From contig NZ_CP114780.1 in NCBI RefSeq assembly GCF_027359415.1, positions 372,001-436,000 on the forward strand: a DNA stretch of 64,000 bases. The letters are read 5' to 3'. The notes beneath the pieces are model-generated. The model ran no database searches. It had not been told where the DNA came from and saw only the letters and a list, made by a program, of their open reading frames with translations. The number at the start of each line of letters is the position of its first letter. Within the stretch, counting starts at the first letter, position 1. Shown piece by piece: positions 51,155 through 58,921 of this stretch. The translations under genes and the position numbers were made by a program. The stretch comes from Prochlorococcus marinus str. MIT 0918. GTDB taxonomy: Bacteria > Cyanobacteriota > Cyanobacteriia > PCC-6307 > Cyanobiaceae.

Positions 51155-52216
51155 TTAATCCAATTTAATTTGAGATGTTTCAAGGTTGTCAAACAACTTG
51201 CCAATACTTCTGAAGTCAAAGCCTAAAGCTCTTAGACCATGCCAGAAGTGTCCCTGAAGATATACAAAACCAATGTAGAAGTGAACATTGGTCAACCATG
51301 CACGTCCTGTGTGGGCATCAGCTGCAAGTGATGTATCTGTATCAACCCAATATGGAGCTACCCCCAACTTGAACTGAAGAACATCACCATAAAGATCTAC
51401 TGGGTAGATAGTTGTATTGCTTGCACACCATAGGGCTGCAACAAAAGCTGTGTATGCAGCTCCAGCTAGGGATGTGGATAGAACAAATTCTGCAGAAAGG
51501 AGATCTGCTCCTTTAAATGAATTGTATTCACCATAATTCTTGGTGAGAATATGGAAAATACCACCAGCACTCATAAAGAATGCTAAGAAAGCATGTCCAC
51601 CCATAATGTCTTCCAAACTACTAATAGAAAGGAAATCAAATTGATGGTTCCAGATCATTCCAAGATCAAGGTTGTACTCAACTTGGCGAACTACACCAGC
51701 TGCTGAGTCATAAATTCCATGCCACTTAGCCCATTCAACGAATTGAATGTTTCCTGCAGCTAGGAATAAAAGATGATGGCCAAGGATGAAAGTAAGTCTG
51801 TCTGGATCATTCCAGTCAAACTTGAACTTATTCGCTCTTGATGTAGCAGGATAACTTTCTAGTTTTTCCTCATATCTAAAGGCATGAAGCATTCCGCCAC
51901 CGCCATATACACCTGAAAGGATCAGATGAAGTATGGCAACAACTAACAACTGATAGGTATCAGTGAATACACCATTAGATATCCCACCTAAACCAATTCC
52001 AGCTAGGTGAGGAAGTACAACAAGCCCTTGAGAGCCCATGGGCAAATCAGGGTTGTAACGAGCTAATTCAAAAAGGGTGTTTGCACCAGCTCCGAAGCAA
52101 ATGAGGCCCGTATGCGCAATATGCGAGGAAATGAATCTACCGGATTTGTTAGTAACAGCTCCAGCATTCGCCGCATACCATGCATAGGAAACGTTGGGGT
52201 CTCCGTAGGTCTGCAC
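51155..52216 (-). CDS. pcb: Chlorophyll a/b light-harvesting protein (Pcb/IsiA family), copy 1
   Basis: A 353-residue CP43-like antenna protein with six membrane helices that binds divinyl chlorophylls a and b around the photosystems. Diagnostic blocks are QTYGDPNVSYAWYAANAG, LPHLAGIGLGGISNG, GMLHAFRYEE, GHHLLFLAAGNIQFVEWAK, the chlorophyll-ligand histidines of LEDIMGGHAFLAFF, and NVHFYIGFVYLQGHFWHGLRA. The lumenal loop of true CP43 is absent. It starts with GTG at 52216. It differs substantially from the second pcb at 57009, so they are not recent duplicates. Confidence 0.95.
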   Translation of the reverse strand: MQTYGDPNVSYAWYAANAGAVTNKSGRFISSHIAHTGLICFGAGANTLFELARYNPDLPMGSQGLVVLPHLAGIGLGGISNGVFTDTYQLLVVAILHLILSGVYGGGGMLHAFRYEEKLESYPATSRANKFKFDWNDPDRLTFILGHHLLFLAAGNIQFVEWAKWHGIYDSAAGVVRQVEYNLDLGMIWNHQFDFLSISSLEDIMGGHAFLAFFMSAGGIFHILTKNYGEYNSFKGADLLSAEFVLSTSLAGAAYTAFVAALWCASNTTIYPVDLYGDVLQFKLGVAPYWVDTDTSLAADAHTGRAWLTNVHFYIGFVYLQGHFWHGLRALGFDFRSIGKLFDNLETSQIKLD

Positions 52217-52290
52217 GTGTGATTGGTAATAAAATACGGATCCAAGATATACAAAAGTTGCGAGAGATAGCCAGAAAATTTACATGGCTT

Positions 52291-52308
52291 ATTGAAAATG
52301 TTTTCAAT
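52291..52308. promoter_or_regulatory. Palindrome between pcb copy 1 and a divergent small gene
   Basis: ATTGAAAATGTTTTCAAT, with 8-bp arms and a 2-base centre, lies about 75 bases upstream of the pcb start and 77 bases upstream of the divergent 77-residue gene. It resembles a dimeric regulator operator and has partial resemblance to a compact Fur site, but no factor can be assigned. Confidence 0.5.
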
Positions 52309-52384
52309 CGCTCCTATTTAGCTTAATTAATGAATGAAAACTAAATAAAAAAAGTGGATAGCTTAACGAATTAATTTAAAGCTT

Positions 52385-52618
52385 ATGACAATTATGAATC
52401 AGAGCCATGTCTTTATTTTTGAGGATGAAATTAAAAAGGATATTGGAGGGATCCTAACCAGAAACAAGCTTTTAAGCTTTTTCAGTACAGAGCTAATAAC
52501 CTCGAGAAGCAAAATCACTTTTAAGGGCATTAGCCATAAATATAAAAAAAAAATAAAATATCAGGCCAAAAAAAAAGGCATTGGTCAAAAAAGATTATTC
52601 ATCGAGTTAAATAGATAA
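52385..52618 (+). CDS. Very basic hypothetical protein, 77 residues
   Basis: Divergent from pcb copy 1. The protein is soluble and strongly basic towards the C-terminus (KYKKKIKYQAKKKGIGQKR, about 53-71). It has no membrane helix and no recognised domain. Charge suggests nucleic acid or acidic membrane binding (inference). Confidence 0.5.
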   Translation: MTIMNQSHVFIFEDEIKKDIGGILTRNKLLSFFSTELITSRSKITFKGISHKYKKKIKYQAKKKGIGQKRLFIELNR

Positions 52619-53237
52619 AATTAACTTATGAGAAGTGCACAAGAGGCGATATCCAATCTAAGAGCAAATATTAAGTATACAAATTATTAGTTTTAACACT
52701 AAAGCCTAAGCTGACTAACAATCTAATATTATTAGAAGGAAGTATCTAGGTAAAGAGTGAATCAGAAGAAGTAATAACTACAATAAGTACCAAAACATAT
52801 TTTGCATTACTAATTAAATCTATTTGGAAGTATAAGTATTATTATGAATAATAAAATAATCTCCTAATACATATTATAGTTATCTGATAATCCCTTTCAT
52901 ACATTGATTATTAACTTATTATATTTATAGTTTTCCTCTAATAATATTTAATCAATTAACTGGTAAAAGAAAAATACTTAACAAGATCATTCACAATAGA
53001 CATCGGCCTTAGCAAGGCTATGTAAGAAATAGTAATCAAGAATTAAACCAGAAAATATATTATGATTCATATAATAATAAAAGAATAATCACAAAATCAC
53101 TTGGCAAAATTTTTATTTTACTGCCTTAAAATAGTACTTTTATAATAAGGAGAATAGAATAAAATAAAAAATATAGTAAGAAATACTCATTGCTTTTGCA
53201 GCCATGTAAAGCATTTTTTAAGAAATAAAATTAACAA
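52619..53237. other. Long intergenic region with a hairpin
   Basis: About 620 very AT-rich bases with no convincing gene. A 20-codon frame (52628-52690, MRSAQEAISNLRAN...) is too short to support. A GC-rich hairpin at 53000-53023 (GGCCTT-AGC-AAGGC core with outer ACAT/ATGT pairs) stands out and could belong to a small RNA or a terminator; it is not followed by a T-run. Confidence 0.4.
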
Positions 53238-53417
53238 ATGCCTTCACTTCCAGAACTAGTTCACACAACCCGCCAAGGTGGGACTGTTCATAAATATGAA
53301 TTAAGTGGAGGGAAAAGTTCATTCCTTAGGTATTTAGGTTGCTACCTAGGAACTTGTAAATTCTGCAATGATCTTGAAGAAGCTACTCAATATTTAGAAA
53401 ATACATTTGAAAAATAG
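53238..53417 (+). CDS. Small cysteine-containing protein, 59 residues
   Basis: Starts MPSLPELVHTTRQGGTVHKY; a C35-x4-C40-x2-C43 cluster follows in RYLGCYLGTCKFC, then an acidic helix. Cysteine spacing suggests a metal or disulfide site. A good clean frame in an AT-rich gap, but no known family. It is about 190 bases upstream of the cao-like gene and could be part of the same regulon. Confidence 0.6.
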   Translation: MPSLPELVHTTRQGGTVHKYELSGGKSSFLRYLGCYLGTCKFCNDLEEATQYLENTFEK

Positions 53418-53609
53418 GTATCATACAATAGCAACTTAAAGAATATTTATCATATTTTGAAACAATAAACTATTATTTTTTTATTTAATTGTTTATTCAC
53501 TTAACAGAACCTATAAATTCAAGGACTTTGAACGATCTTTTCAATCCTAATAAGGTAGTATCAAATTTGCTTAAAGCATAAAACTTATTGCTTTAAAAGA
53601 CAGCAAGCT

Positions 53610-54944
53610 ATGAACGATGAAGGAGTTGCACAATTTAAGAAGTTAAATTTGGATAATGATTCGTCCACTAATAATAATTTGTTGGAACGAAATAATCATG
53701 AGAAGTTAGTAAGCACATCTCAAAAACCTTCTAATCAACTAAAAAATGGTTTACTTGGGTGGTATGCAGTCTGTAGTACCAGAGAACTCAAAGATAACAA
53801 GCCATATTTTTTCACAATGTTCAATGAACCCCTTGTTATATACAAGGATAAAGAAAACAACTTGAGATGTATCAAAGATCTTTGTCCCCATAGAGGAGCA
53901 TCATTTATAGGAGGAGAAGTAATAGATGGAGAATTAGTATGTCCTTACCACGGTGCAAGATTTTCTTCAAAAGGTGAATGTACAAACCTAAGTAGGATAA
54001 CCTGTAACCATATAGTAGATGATAACTATGATAATTATGCTTCAAAGATTCATCTCTTCCAATACATTTGTAAAGAGGTAGGTGATTACATATATATTTA
54101 TTATACAGGAAAAGCAAAAACTAATTTAAATGACTTTGAAGTTACTGATCCTTTATATACAAGGTTCATAAATAACTATGGCTTTAATATTGACGAATAT
54201 GCTTTTGAAGAAGTTGTTGTTGATTTTAAATGTGATTGGGCAAGAATTATAGAAAATCACTTAGACATACTCCATCTATTCTGGGTACATGGAGAAACAA
54301 TACCTGATAATGAAGTTAATAGAAAAGTTATTACAAGCTTTAATCAAGAAATAACAAAAGAGAGAGACCAAATAGAAAGTAAATATAAATATAAAGATAA
54401 AACTAAAGGAGAATTTATAAGAATAAAATTCTTACCACCTGGAAGAATAGTTATATATAAAGGTGAGCCAAAAGAAGCTAGGTATATACAAGTATTGGAT
54501 CATATCCCTCTTTCTAAAAATCAAGCACGAGTAATTGTAAGACATTATAGGAAATTTATGAAGAATAAATTAATTACAGAGCTACTATTATTTAGAAAAT
54601 TACAACATAGAGTTTTTTATAAAGTTTTTACCGAAGATTATATGATTTTGAGAACTCAAACATTTAATAACCAAATGGGTTACGTAGAAAAAGATAATGT
54701 TAAATTACTTGGAGAAGATAAAATGGTTCAATATTATTGGGATTGGTTTAAAAGTTCAAATATCAAGGATAATCCATGGGAAATACACCCAATAAACTCA
54801 GATACTAATTCAGTTCATCAAGATATAGCAATGCTTTATCCGCCTGCTAATAATAAGCTTCAAAAGAAAAATACTCAGAGTATAAAAATCAATCTATTAA
54901 TTAGAATGCTTATACCAATTGGACTATTATTATTAATACTATAA
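53610..54944 (+). CDS. Rieske oxygenase, probable chlorophyllide a oxygenase (Prochlorococcus type)
   Basis: A 444-residue non-haem iron oxygenase. The Rieske [2Fe-2S] ligands are C92xH94 (CPHRGA) and C111xxH114 (CPYHGA). The mononuclear iron site is seen as D219, H222, H227 in ENHLDILHLFWVHGE. A disordered N-terminus (1-45) precedes the domain, and a hydrophobic C-terminal helix (about 426-444) likely anchors it to a membrane. This arrangement fits the CAO/PaO/Tic55 family; Prochlorococcus makes chlorophyll b with such a CAO, and the pcb neighbours support it. Other members of the family cannot be excluded. Confidence 0.7.
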   Translation: MNDEGVAQFKKLNLDNDSSTNNNLLERNNHEKLVSTSQKPSNQLKNGLLGWYAVCSTRELKDNKPYFFTMFNEPLVIYKDKENNLRCIKDLCPHRGASFIGGEVIDGELVCPYHGARFSSKGECTNLSRITCNHIVDDNYDNYASKIHLFQYICKEVGDYIYIYYTGKAKTNLNDFEVTDPLYTRFINNYGFNIDEYAFEEVVVDFKCDWARIIENHLDILHLFWVHGETIPDNEVNRKVITSFNQEITKERDQIESKYKYKDKTKGEFIRIKFLPPGRIVIYKGEPKEARYIQVLDHIPLSKNQARVIVRHYRKFMKNKLITELLLFRKLQHRVFYKVFTEDYMILRTQTFNNQMGYVEKDNVKLLGEDKMVQYYWDWFKSSNIKDNPWEIHPINSDTNSVHQDIAMLYPPANNKLQKKNTQSIKINLLIRMLIPIGLLLLIL

Positions 54945-55045
54945 TGAATAATTATCAAAGACCTCCATGGTTAAACTGGCTCTATCTTTTTATATTTTTA
55001 TTTTCTAGTTGGCAACTCTTTACAATGTGGAGTAGTAGGATTTGA
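54944..55045 (+). CDS. Membrane microprotein, 33 residues, coupled to the Rieske oxygenase
   Basis: The ATG shares its A with the stop of the oxygenase (TAATG), and its stop overlaps the TTG start of the following ABC ATPase (TTGA). It reads MNNYQRPPWLNWLYLFIFLF, then SSWQLFTMWSSRI: one membrane helix with five tryptophans overall. Too short to be a permease. Both overlaps indicate translational coupling, so it is likely a real subunit. No known family. Confidence 0.6.
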   Translation: MNNYQRPPWLNWLYLFIFLFSSWQLFTMWSSRI

Positions 55046-55842
55046 TAGAAAATGAATGGCTGAATGTAAAAAATTTAGTTCTTTATTTTAAAAACAAAAA
55101 GATACTTGACCAAATAACATTCAACTTATCAATAAAACAAAATACAGTTATTATTGGACCCAATGGTTCTGGGAAATCTACACTTATAAGAACTATTACT
55201 AAACACATTTATCCTAAATATCAAATAGATTCACATATTAAAATATTTGGAGAAGATAATATAAATATATGGAAATTACGTACTCACATTGGATTTTTAA
55301 TAACAGAGATAGATTCTAGAATTAAAAATACTACTCTAGTAAAAGATGTTATTCTTTCCGGGTTCCAGGGTACATATGGACTAGTCAACTATAAACTTAT
55401 AACAGCTGCTCATATAAAAGCATTAAATAATTTGTTATGTAAAATGAATCTTAATGGTATTAGTGATTATTATTCAGATTTATCCGATGGCCAAAAAAGA
55501 AGAGTATTAATTGCTAGAGCAATTGTAAACAAACCTAAGGTATTAATACTTGACGAGCCTACTAGTATGTTAGATATAAAATGTACATATGAACTTCTAG
55601 ATAGTCTAAGTAAATTAGTTAAAGATGGTATTACATTGTTATATGTAACTAATAATATTCAAAATATAATACTAGAAACAGAAAGAGTTATTTTGATTAA
55701 AAAAGGAAAAATAATTGCAGATGGTGACCCAAATAAGATATTAACTTCAAAGAACCTTAGTTATTTATATGAATATGACCTTAATGTAGATTTCTTAAAT
55801 GGATTCTGGCGAATATCCCCCTCAAAAGAATTTTCAAATTAA
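55042..55842 (+). CDS. ABC transporter ATP-binding protein
   Basis: A 266-residue ATPase. Walker A is GPNGSGKST (39-47), the signature LSDGQKRR is near 150, and Walker B VLILDEPTS follows. The signature has Asp where Gly is usual (LSDGQ for LSGGQ). It starts from a TTG that overlaps the microprotein stop. There is no permease gene beside it, so it is an orphan ATPase or one that works with a distant permease. Third gene of the cao-type operon. Confidence 0.82.
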   Translation: MIENEWLNVKNLVLYFKNKKILDQITFNLSIKQNTVIIGPNGSGKSTLIRTITKHIYPKYQIDSHIKIFGEDNINIWKLRTHIGFLITEIDSRIKNTTLVKDVILSGFQGTYGLVNYKLITAAHIKALNNLLCKMNLNGISDYYSDLSDGQKRRVLIARAIVNKPKVLILDEPTSMLDIKCTYELLDSLSKLVKDGITLLYVTNNIQNIILETERVILIKKGKIIADGDPNKILTSKNLSYLYEYDLNVDFLNGFWRISPSKEFSN

Positions 55843-56037
55843 TATAATGATAATAATAGCCAAAATAACTATTAAAATAAATGGTTGCTTCTTAAAATAA
55901 AACTTAGTAAAATTATGTGAATTTATAATATTACTATTTGAAATAGAAGAACAACCGCATATCGTACAAATAAGTCTGCCTCCCAATGCCCTATCTGCAA
56001 TAAGTTTATTAGAACCACATCTTGTACATATTTTCAT
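55834..56037 (-). CDS. Zinc-ribbon protein with C-terminal membrane anchor, 67 residues
   Basis: Four cysteines C4xxC7 and C24xxC27 (with a fifth at 29) form a zinc ribbon at the N-terminus, and an isoleucine-rich helix (about 51-67) ends the protein, the layout of a tail-anchored membrane protein. Convergent with the ABC ATPase, overlapping its 3' end by 9 bases. Function unknown; it could hold a partner at the thylakoid or plasma membrane. Confidence 0.7.
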   Translation of the reverse strand: MKICTRCGSNKLIADRALGGRLICTICGCSSISNSNIINSHNFTKFYFKKQPFILIVILAIIIIILI

Positions 56038-56058
56038 AATTTTGTAAATATAGTTAAA

Positions 56059-56784
56059 CTAAATAAAGTCTTGAAGGAATTCAATAGGAGATGACATATT
56101 CTTGGAAAATCCTAAAAGAGATTTGCTTTTATAACAATAGAGTAATTTCATTTTGGAATCAATTATGAATGTTCCAGTTCTTTGAGTAAGATACGAATGG
56201 TCAAACATATAAATATCCCATTTTGATAGCACCTCTATCATATTCAATAGTCTTAAAGAAGCCAATTCAAACGGTCTAAGTTTACCCTTACGACCAATTA
56301 GATTAAACATACTAGTTTTTAATAAAAAATTATTTGGAAAGCTTATATATTCATTTTCATCAAATATTTGTGAAGAATTTTTGTCCCCAACATAACCTCT
56401 TAATACTTCTAATAGAGTACCTGGAGAAAATACACCTAAACACATTAATATAAGATTTAGTAAGGGATTAATTGGCAATTCAAGACCACCAGATATCTCT
56501 AATCTCTTATGAAATAAATTATTTTCTACAACAATTAGATATTCTTCTGGTAATTTTGTATATTTGCAAAATCTCCTTTTAGATAGCTCAGTACCAATAC
56601 CTACTACAATAAGATTAATATTAGAATCTTTTATTTTTTTTATATAGGGTAACAAACACTGAACATATTCAAAACTATCGAAGTCTCCTAACAGACCTAA
56701 GACAACTAACAAAGTTTTTCTAGGTAAATAAGTTTTATTAAGTTCTTGTTTAAATATTTTATTTATTGAAAAATCCTTTTGCAT
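56059..56784 (-). CDS. Peroxiredoxin-like (AhpC/TSA fold) protein lacking the catalytic cysteine
   Basis: A 241-residue protein with the thioredoxin-like fold of the AhpC/TSA superfamily (PRXL2/FAM213-like). LLVVLGLLGDFDSFEYVQCLLP (residues 25-46) lies where active enzymes have a CxxC or peroxidatic cysteine; here only C43 is near. FCKYTKLPEEYLIVV and GVFSPGTLLEVLRGYVGD match the family. Probably not a standard peroxidase. Upstream and divergent from pcb copy 2. Confidence 0.65.
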   Translation of the reverse strand: MQKDFSINKIFKQELNKTYLPRKTLLVVLGLLGDFDSFEYVQCLLPYIKKIKDSNINLIVVGIGTELSKRRFCKYTKLPEEYLIVVENNLFHKRLEISGGLELPINPLLNLILMCLGVFSPGTLLEVLRGYVGDKNSSQIFDENEYISFPNNFLLKTSMFNLIGRKGKLRPFELASLRLLNMIEVLSKWDIYMFDHSYLTQRTGTFIIDSKMKLLYCYKSKSLLGFSKNMSSPIEFLQDFI

Positions 56785-57008
56785 GGTTAATTCCTCTTAA
56801 AAATTCATAAAAGCTAGAATCATTTCTTTTTAGATATTTGTCTTTTAACTTGAATTAACATAATTCTATCAAATTTAAAACATAAGAAGTATCAGATAAA
56901 TACAATCGGATGTATAAAAACAACAATAGTACTAAGCAATGTGAATTCGTAATTATTAAATCTGAAACAGTCCAATAGTTTAATAGTGCCTTTTAATTTA
57001 TTACTCTC

Positions 57009-58064
57009 GTGCAGACCTACGGGAACCCAAACGTTACCTACGCTTGGTATGCGGGCAACTCAGGGACGACGAACCGTTCAGGAAAATTCATCGCAGCTCA
57101 TGCAGCTCATGCAGGTTTGATGATGTTCTGGGCAGGAGCTTTTACTCTCTTTGAACTCGCTCGTTACGACTCATCTTTACCGATGGGTAATCAAAACCTT
57201 ATTTGCCTTCCACATCTAGCTGGTCTTGGCATTGGTGGAGTCTCAAATGGTGTTATTACAGAACCATACGGTTGTACTGTTATAGCTGTTTTACACTTGA
57301 TTTTCTCTGGTGTACTTGGTGCAGGTGGCCTTTTACACTCAATGAGATATGAAGGAGATCTAGGCAATTATCCTGAAGGTTCAAGAGCTAAAAAGTTTGA
57401 CTTTGAATGGGATGACCCAGACAGATTGACTTTTATTCTTGGTCATCACCTTATATTTCTAGGCCTTGGAAACATTCAATTTGTTGAATGGGCAAGAATT
57501 CATGGAATCTACGATGCTGCTCAAGGTGTTACTAGAACTGTTAATTACAATCTAGACCTTGGAATGATTTGGAATCACCAAGCTGACTTCTTAACAGTCA
57601 ATAGCTTGGAAGACATTATGGGTGGACATGCTTTCTTAGCTTTCTTTTTGATAATTGGTGGTGCTTTCCATATTGCTACAAGACAATATGGTCAATACAC
57701 CGAGTTCAAAGGAAAAGGGCTCCTATCAGCCGAATCAGTTCTTTCATACTCATTAGCTGGTGTGGCTTATTGCGCATTTGTTGCTGCTTTTTGGTGTGCC
57801 ACCAATACAACTATTTACCCAACAGATCTTTATGGTGAGGTACTTAGTCTTAAATTTGAATTTGCACCTTATTTTGTAGATACTGCAGATCTACCAGCAG
57901 ATGCCCATACAGCAAGAGCATGGCTTTCTAACGTTCACTTTTATTTAGGATTCTTTTTTCTTCAAGGTCATCTATGGCATGCGCTTAGAGGAATGGGATT
58001 CGACTTCAAACGAGTTGGAAAAGCCTTTGACAATATGGAAGATGTCAAGATCACTGCAGGTTAA
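57009..58064 (+). CDS. pcb: Chlorophyll a/b light-harvesting protein (Pcb/IsiA family), copy 2
   Basis: A 351-residue six-helix antenna protein. QTYGNPNVTYAWYAGNSG, LPHLAGLGIGGVSNGV, GLLHSMRYEGD, GHHLIFLGLGNIQFVEWAR, LEDIMGGHAFLAFF and NVHFYLGFFFLQGHLWHALRGM are all present. GTG start at 57009. The first 50 bases have about 57% GC (29 of 51), far above the surroundings, and closely match copy 1 at base level. It is followed by a strong terminator and the Crp-type regulator and ferritin genes; pcb genes near iron genes are iron-stress antennae in other strains, so an iron-induced role is possible (inference). Confidence 0.95.
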   Translation: MQTYGNPNVTYAWYAGNSGTTNRSGKFIAAHAAHAGLMMFWAGAFTLFELARYDSSLPMGNQNLICLPHLAGLGIGGVSNGVITEPYGCTVIAVLHLIFSGVLGAGGLLHSMRYEGDLGNYPEGSRAKKFDFEWDDPDRLTFILGHHLIFLGLGNIQFVEWARIHGIYDAAQGVTRTVNYNLDLGMIWNHQADFLTVNSLEDIMGGHAFLAFFLIIGGAFHIATRQYGQYTEFKGKGLLSAESVLSYSLAGVAYCAFVAAFWCATNTTIYPTDLYGEVLSLKFEFAPYFVDTADLPADAHTARAWLSNVHFYLGFFFLQGHLWHALRGMGFDFKRVGKAFDNMEDVKITAG

Positions 58065-58104
58065 TTCATAAAAAGATATTGCTTTAAAGGACTATCTTTT
58101 ACTT

Positions 58105-58136
58105 AAAAGCCTCTTTAGGAAAGAGGCTTTTTTTCT
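58105..58136 (+). terminator. Terminator downstream of the second pcb gene
   Basis: Hairpin AAAAGCCTCTTT / AAAGAGGCTTTT followed by seven Ts; 41 bases after the pcb stop. Confidence 0.93.
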
Positions 58137-58244
58137 TATAAATAATTGTGCGCTAATAAAAACATTTTTTCTCATTAAACACACCATGACGTATAAAAAA
58201 TCACATTATCTATGTTTTTTTTGTGAAATCTCTCAACTACCTCC

Positions 58245-58312
58245 TTGCTATTGAGAATCGGTTGCAAAAAGGATCTCTTGCAATGTATGTTGATAAGTAT
58301 TCTCAATAGCAA
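58245..58312. promoter_or_regulatory. Nested inverted repeats with Fur-like site upstream of the Crp-type regulator
   Basis: A perfect 14-bp inverted repeat TTGCTATTGAGAAT (58245-58258) / ATTCTCAATAGCAA (58299-58312) encloses two copies of the palindrome TTGCAA (58262-58267, 58278-58283). Within it, TGATAAGTATTCTCA (58291-58305) matches the 7-1-7 Fur consensus at 12 of 14 arm positions. It ends 15 bases before the regulator start. Likely an operator for iron control or autoregulation; a stem-loop leader is also possible. Confidence 0.55.
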
Positions 58313-58326
58313 GAGTTGTTTAATAA

Positions 58327-58920
58327 ATGAACTACAGATTCCTGCCAGATGGACCTGTACCTAAAGTAAGATTGTCTGTCGGGCAAACTGTTCTAATTGA
58401 TCCTTCAGCTCGTTCAGGAGGTTCATGCTTAGAAGTTATTGATGGAATTGCAAGGGTTTACTGCCCTTGTGAAGAAACCGAAGGAATGACACTTGCATTC
58501 CTTCAATCTGGAGACCAACTAAGAACTGATCGTTTATGTAGTGATGGTATATGTGTAGAAGCTCTTACTCAACTTTGCTTTAGAAGTGATACTGAATCAA
58601 CAGAAGCTAATGGATTTGATTCTGTAAATGAATGGACATTGCAACTATTACGTATTAGACATTTAGGGAATGCTGAACAAAGACTTCAAGCATTATTTGC
58701 ATTACTTGTTAATCGTTTAGGGAAAAGATGTGGTGATTGGTGTCAACTTCCATTTAGATTAACTCACGAAAGAATAGGGGAACTAATTGGGTCAACAAGA
58801 GTAACTTCAACCAGATTAATTAGTCGATTAAGATCAGCAGATTTATTACTAGCTCCCTCAGGAGAAACTACTTTAAGTTTAGCTCCAGAATTCATAGAAG
58901 AATCTCCACTTTCTGCTTGA
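58327..58920 (+). CDS. Crp/Fnr family transcriptional regulator, cysteine-rich
   Basis: A 197-residue regulator. The N-terminal beta-roll is degenerate for cyclic nucleotide binding; the C-terminal winged helix has the HTH RLTHERIGELIGSTRVTSTR (about 144-163). Eight cysteines (34, 46, 48, 71, 76, 84, 135, 139) include YCPC and RLCSDGIC, unusual for NtcA or Crp and possible ligands of an Fe-S or redox site. It sits downstream of a Fur-like leader and between pcb and ferritin, so it may link iron or redox state to antenna and ferritin expression (inference). Confidence 0.8.
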   Translation: MNYRFLPDGPVPKVRLSVGQTVLIDPSARSGGSCLEVIDGIARVYCPCEETEGMTLAFLQSGDQLRTDRLCSDGICVEALTQLCFRSDTESTEANGFDSVNEWTLQLLRIRHLGNAEQRLQALFALLVNRLGKRCGDWCQLPFRLTHERIGELIGSTRVTSTRLISRLRSADLLLAPSGETTLSLAPEFIEESPLSA

Positions 58921-58921
58921 A

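Noticed and set aside
52628-52690. 20-codon frame MRSAQEAISNLRAN... in the pcb-side gap
   Set aside because: Too short and without a recognisable ribosome-binding site or family; listed only in the intergenic note.
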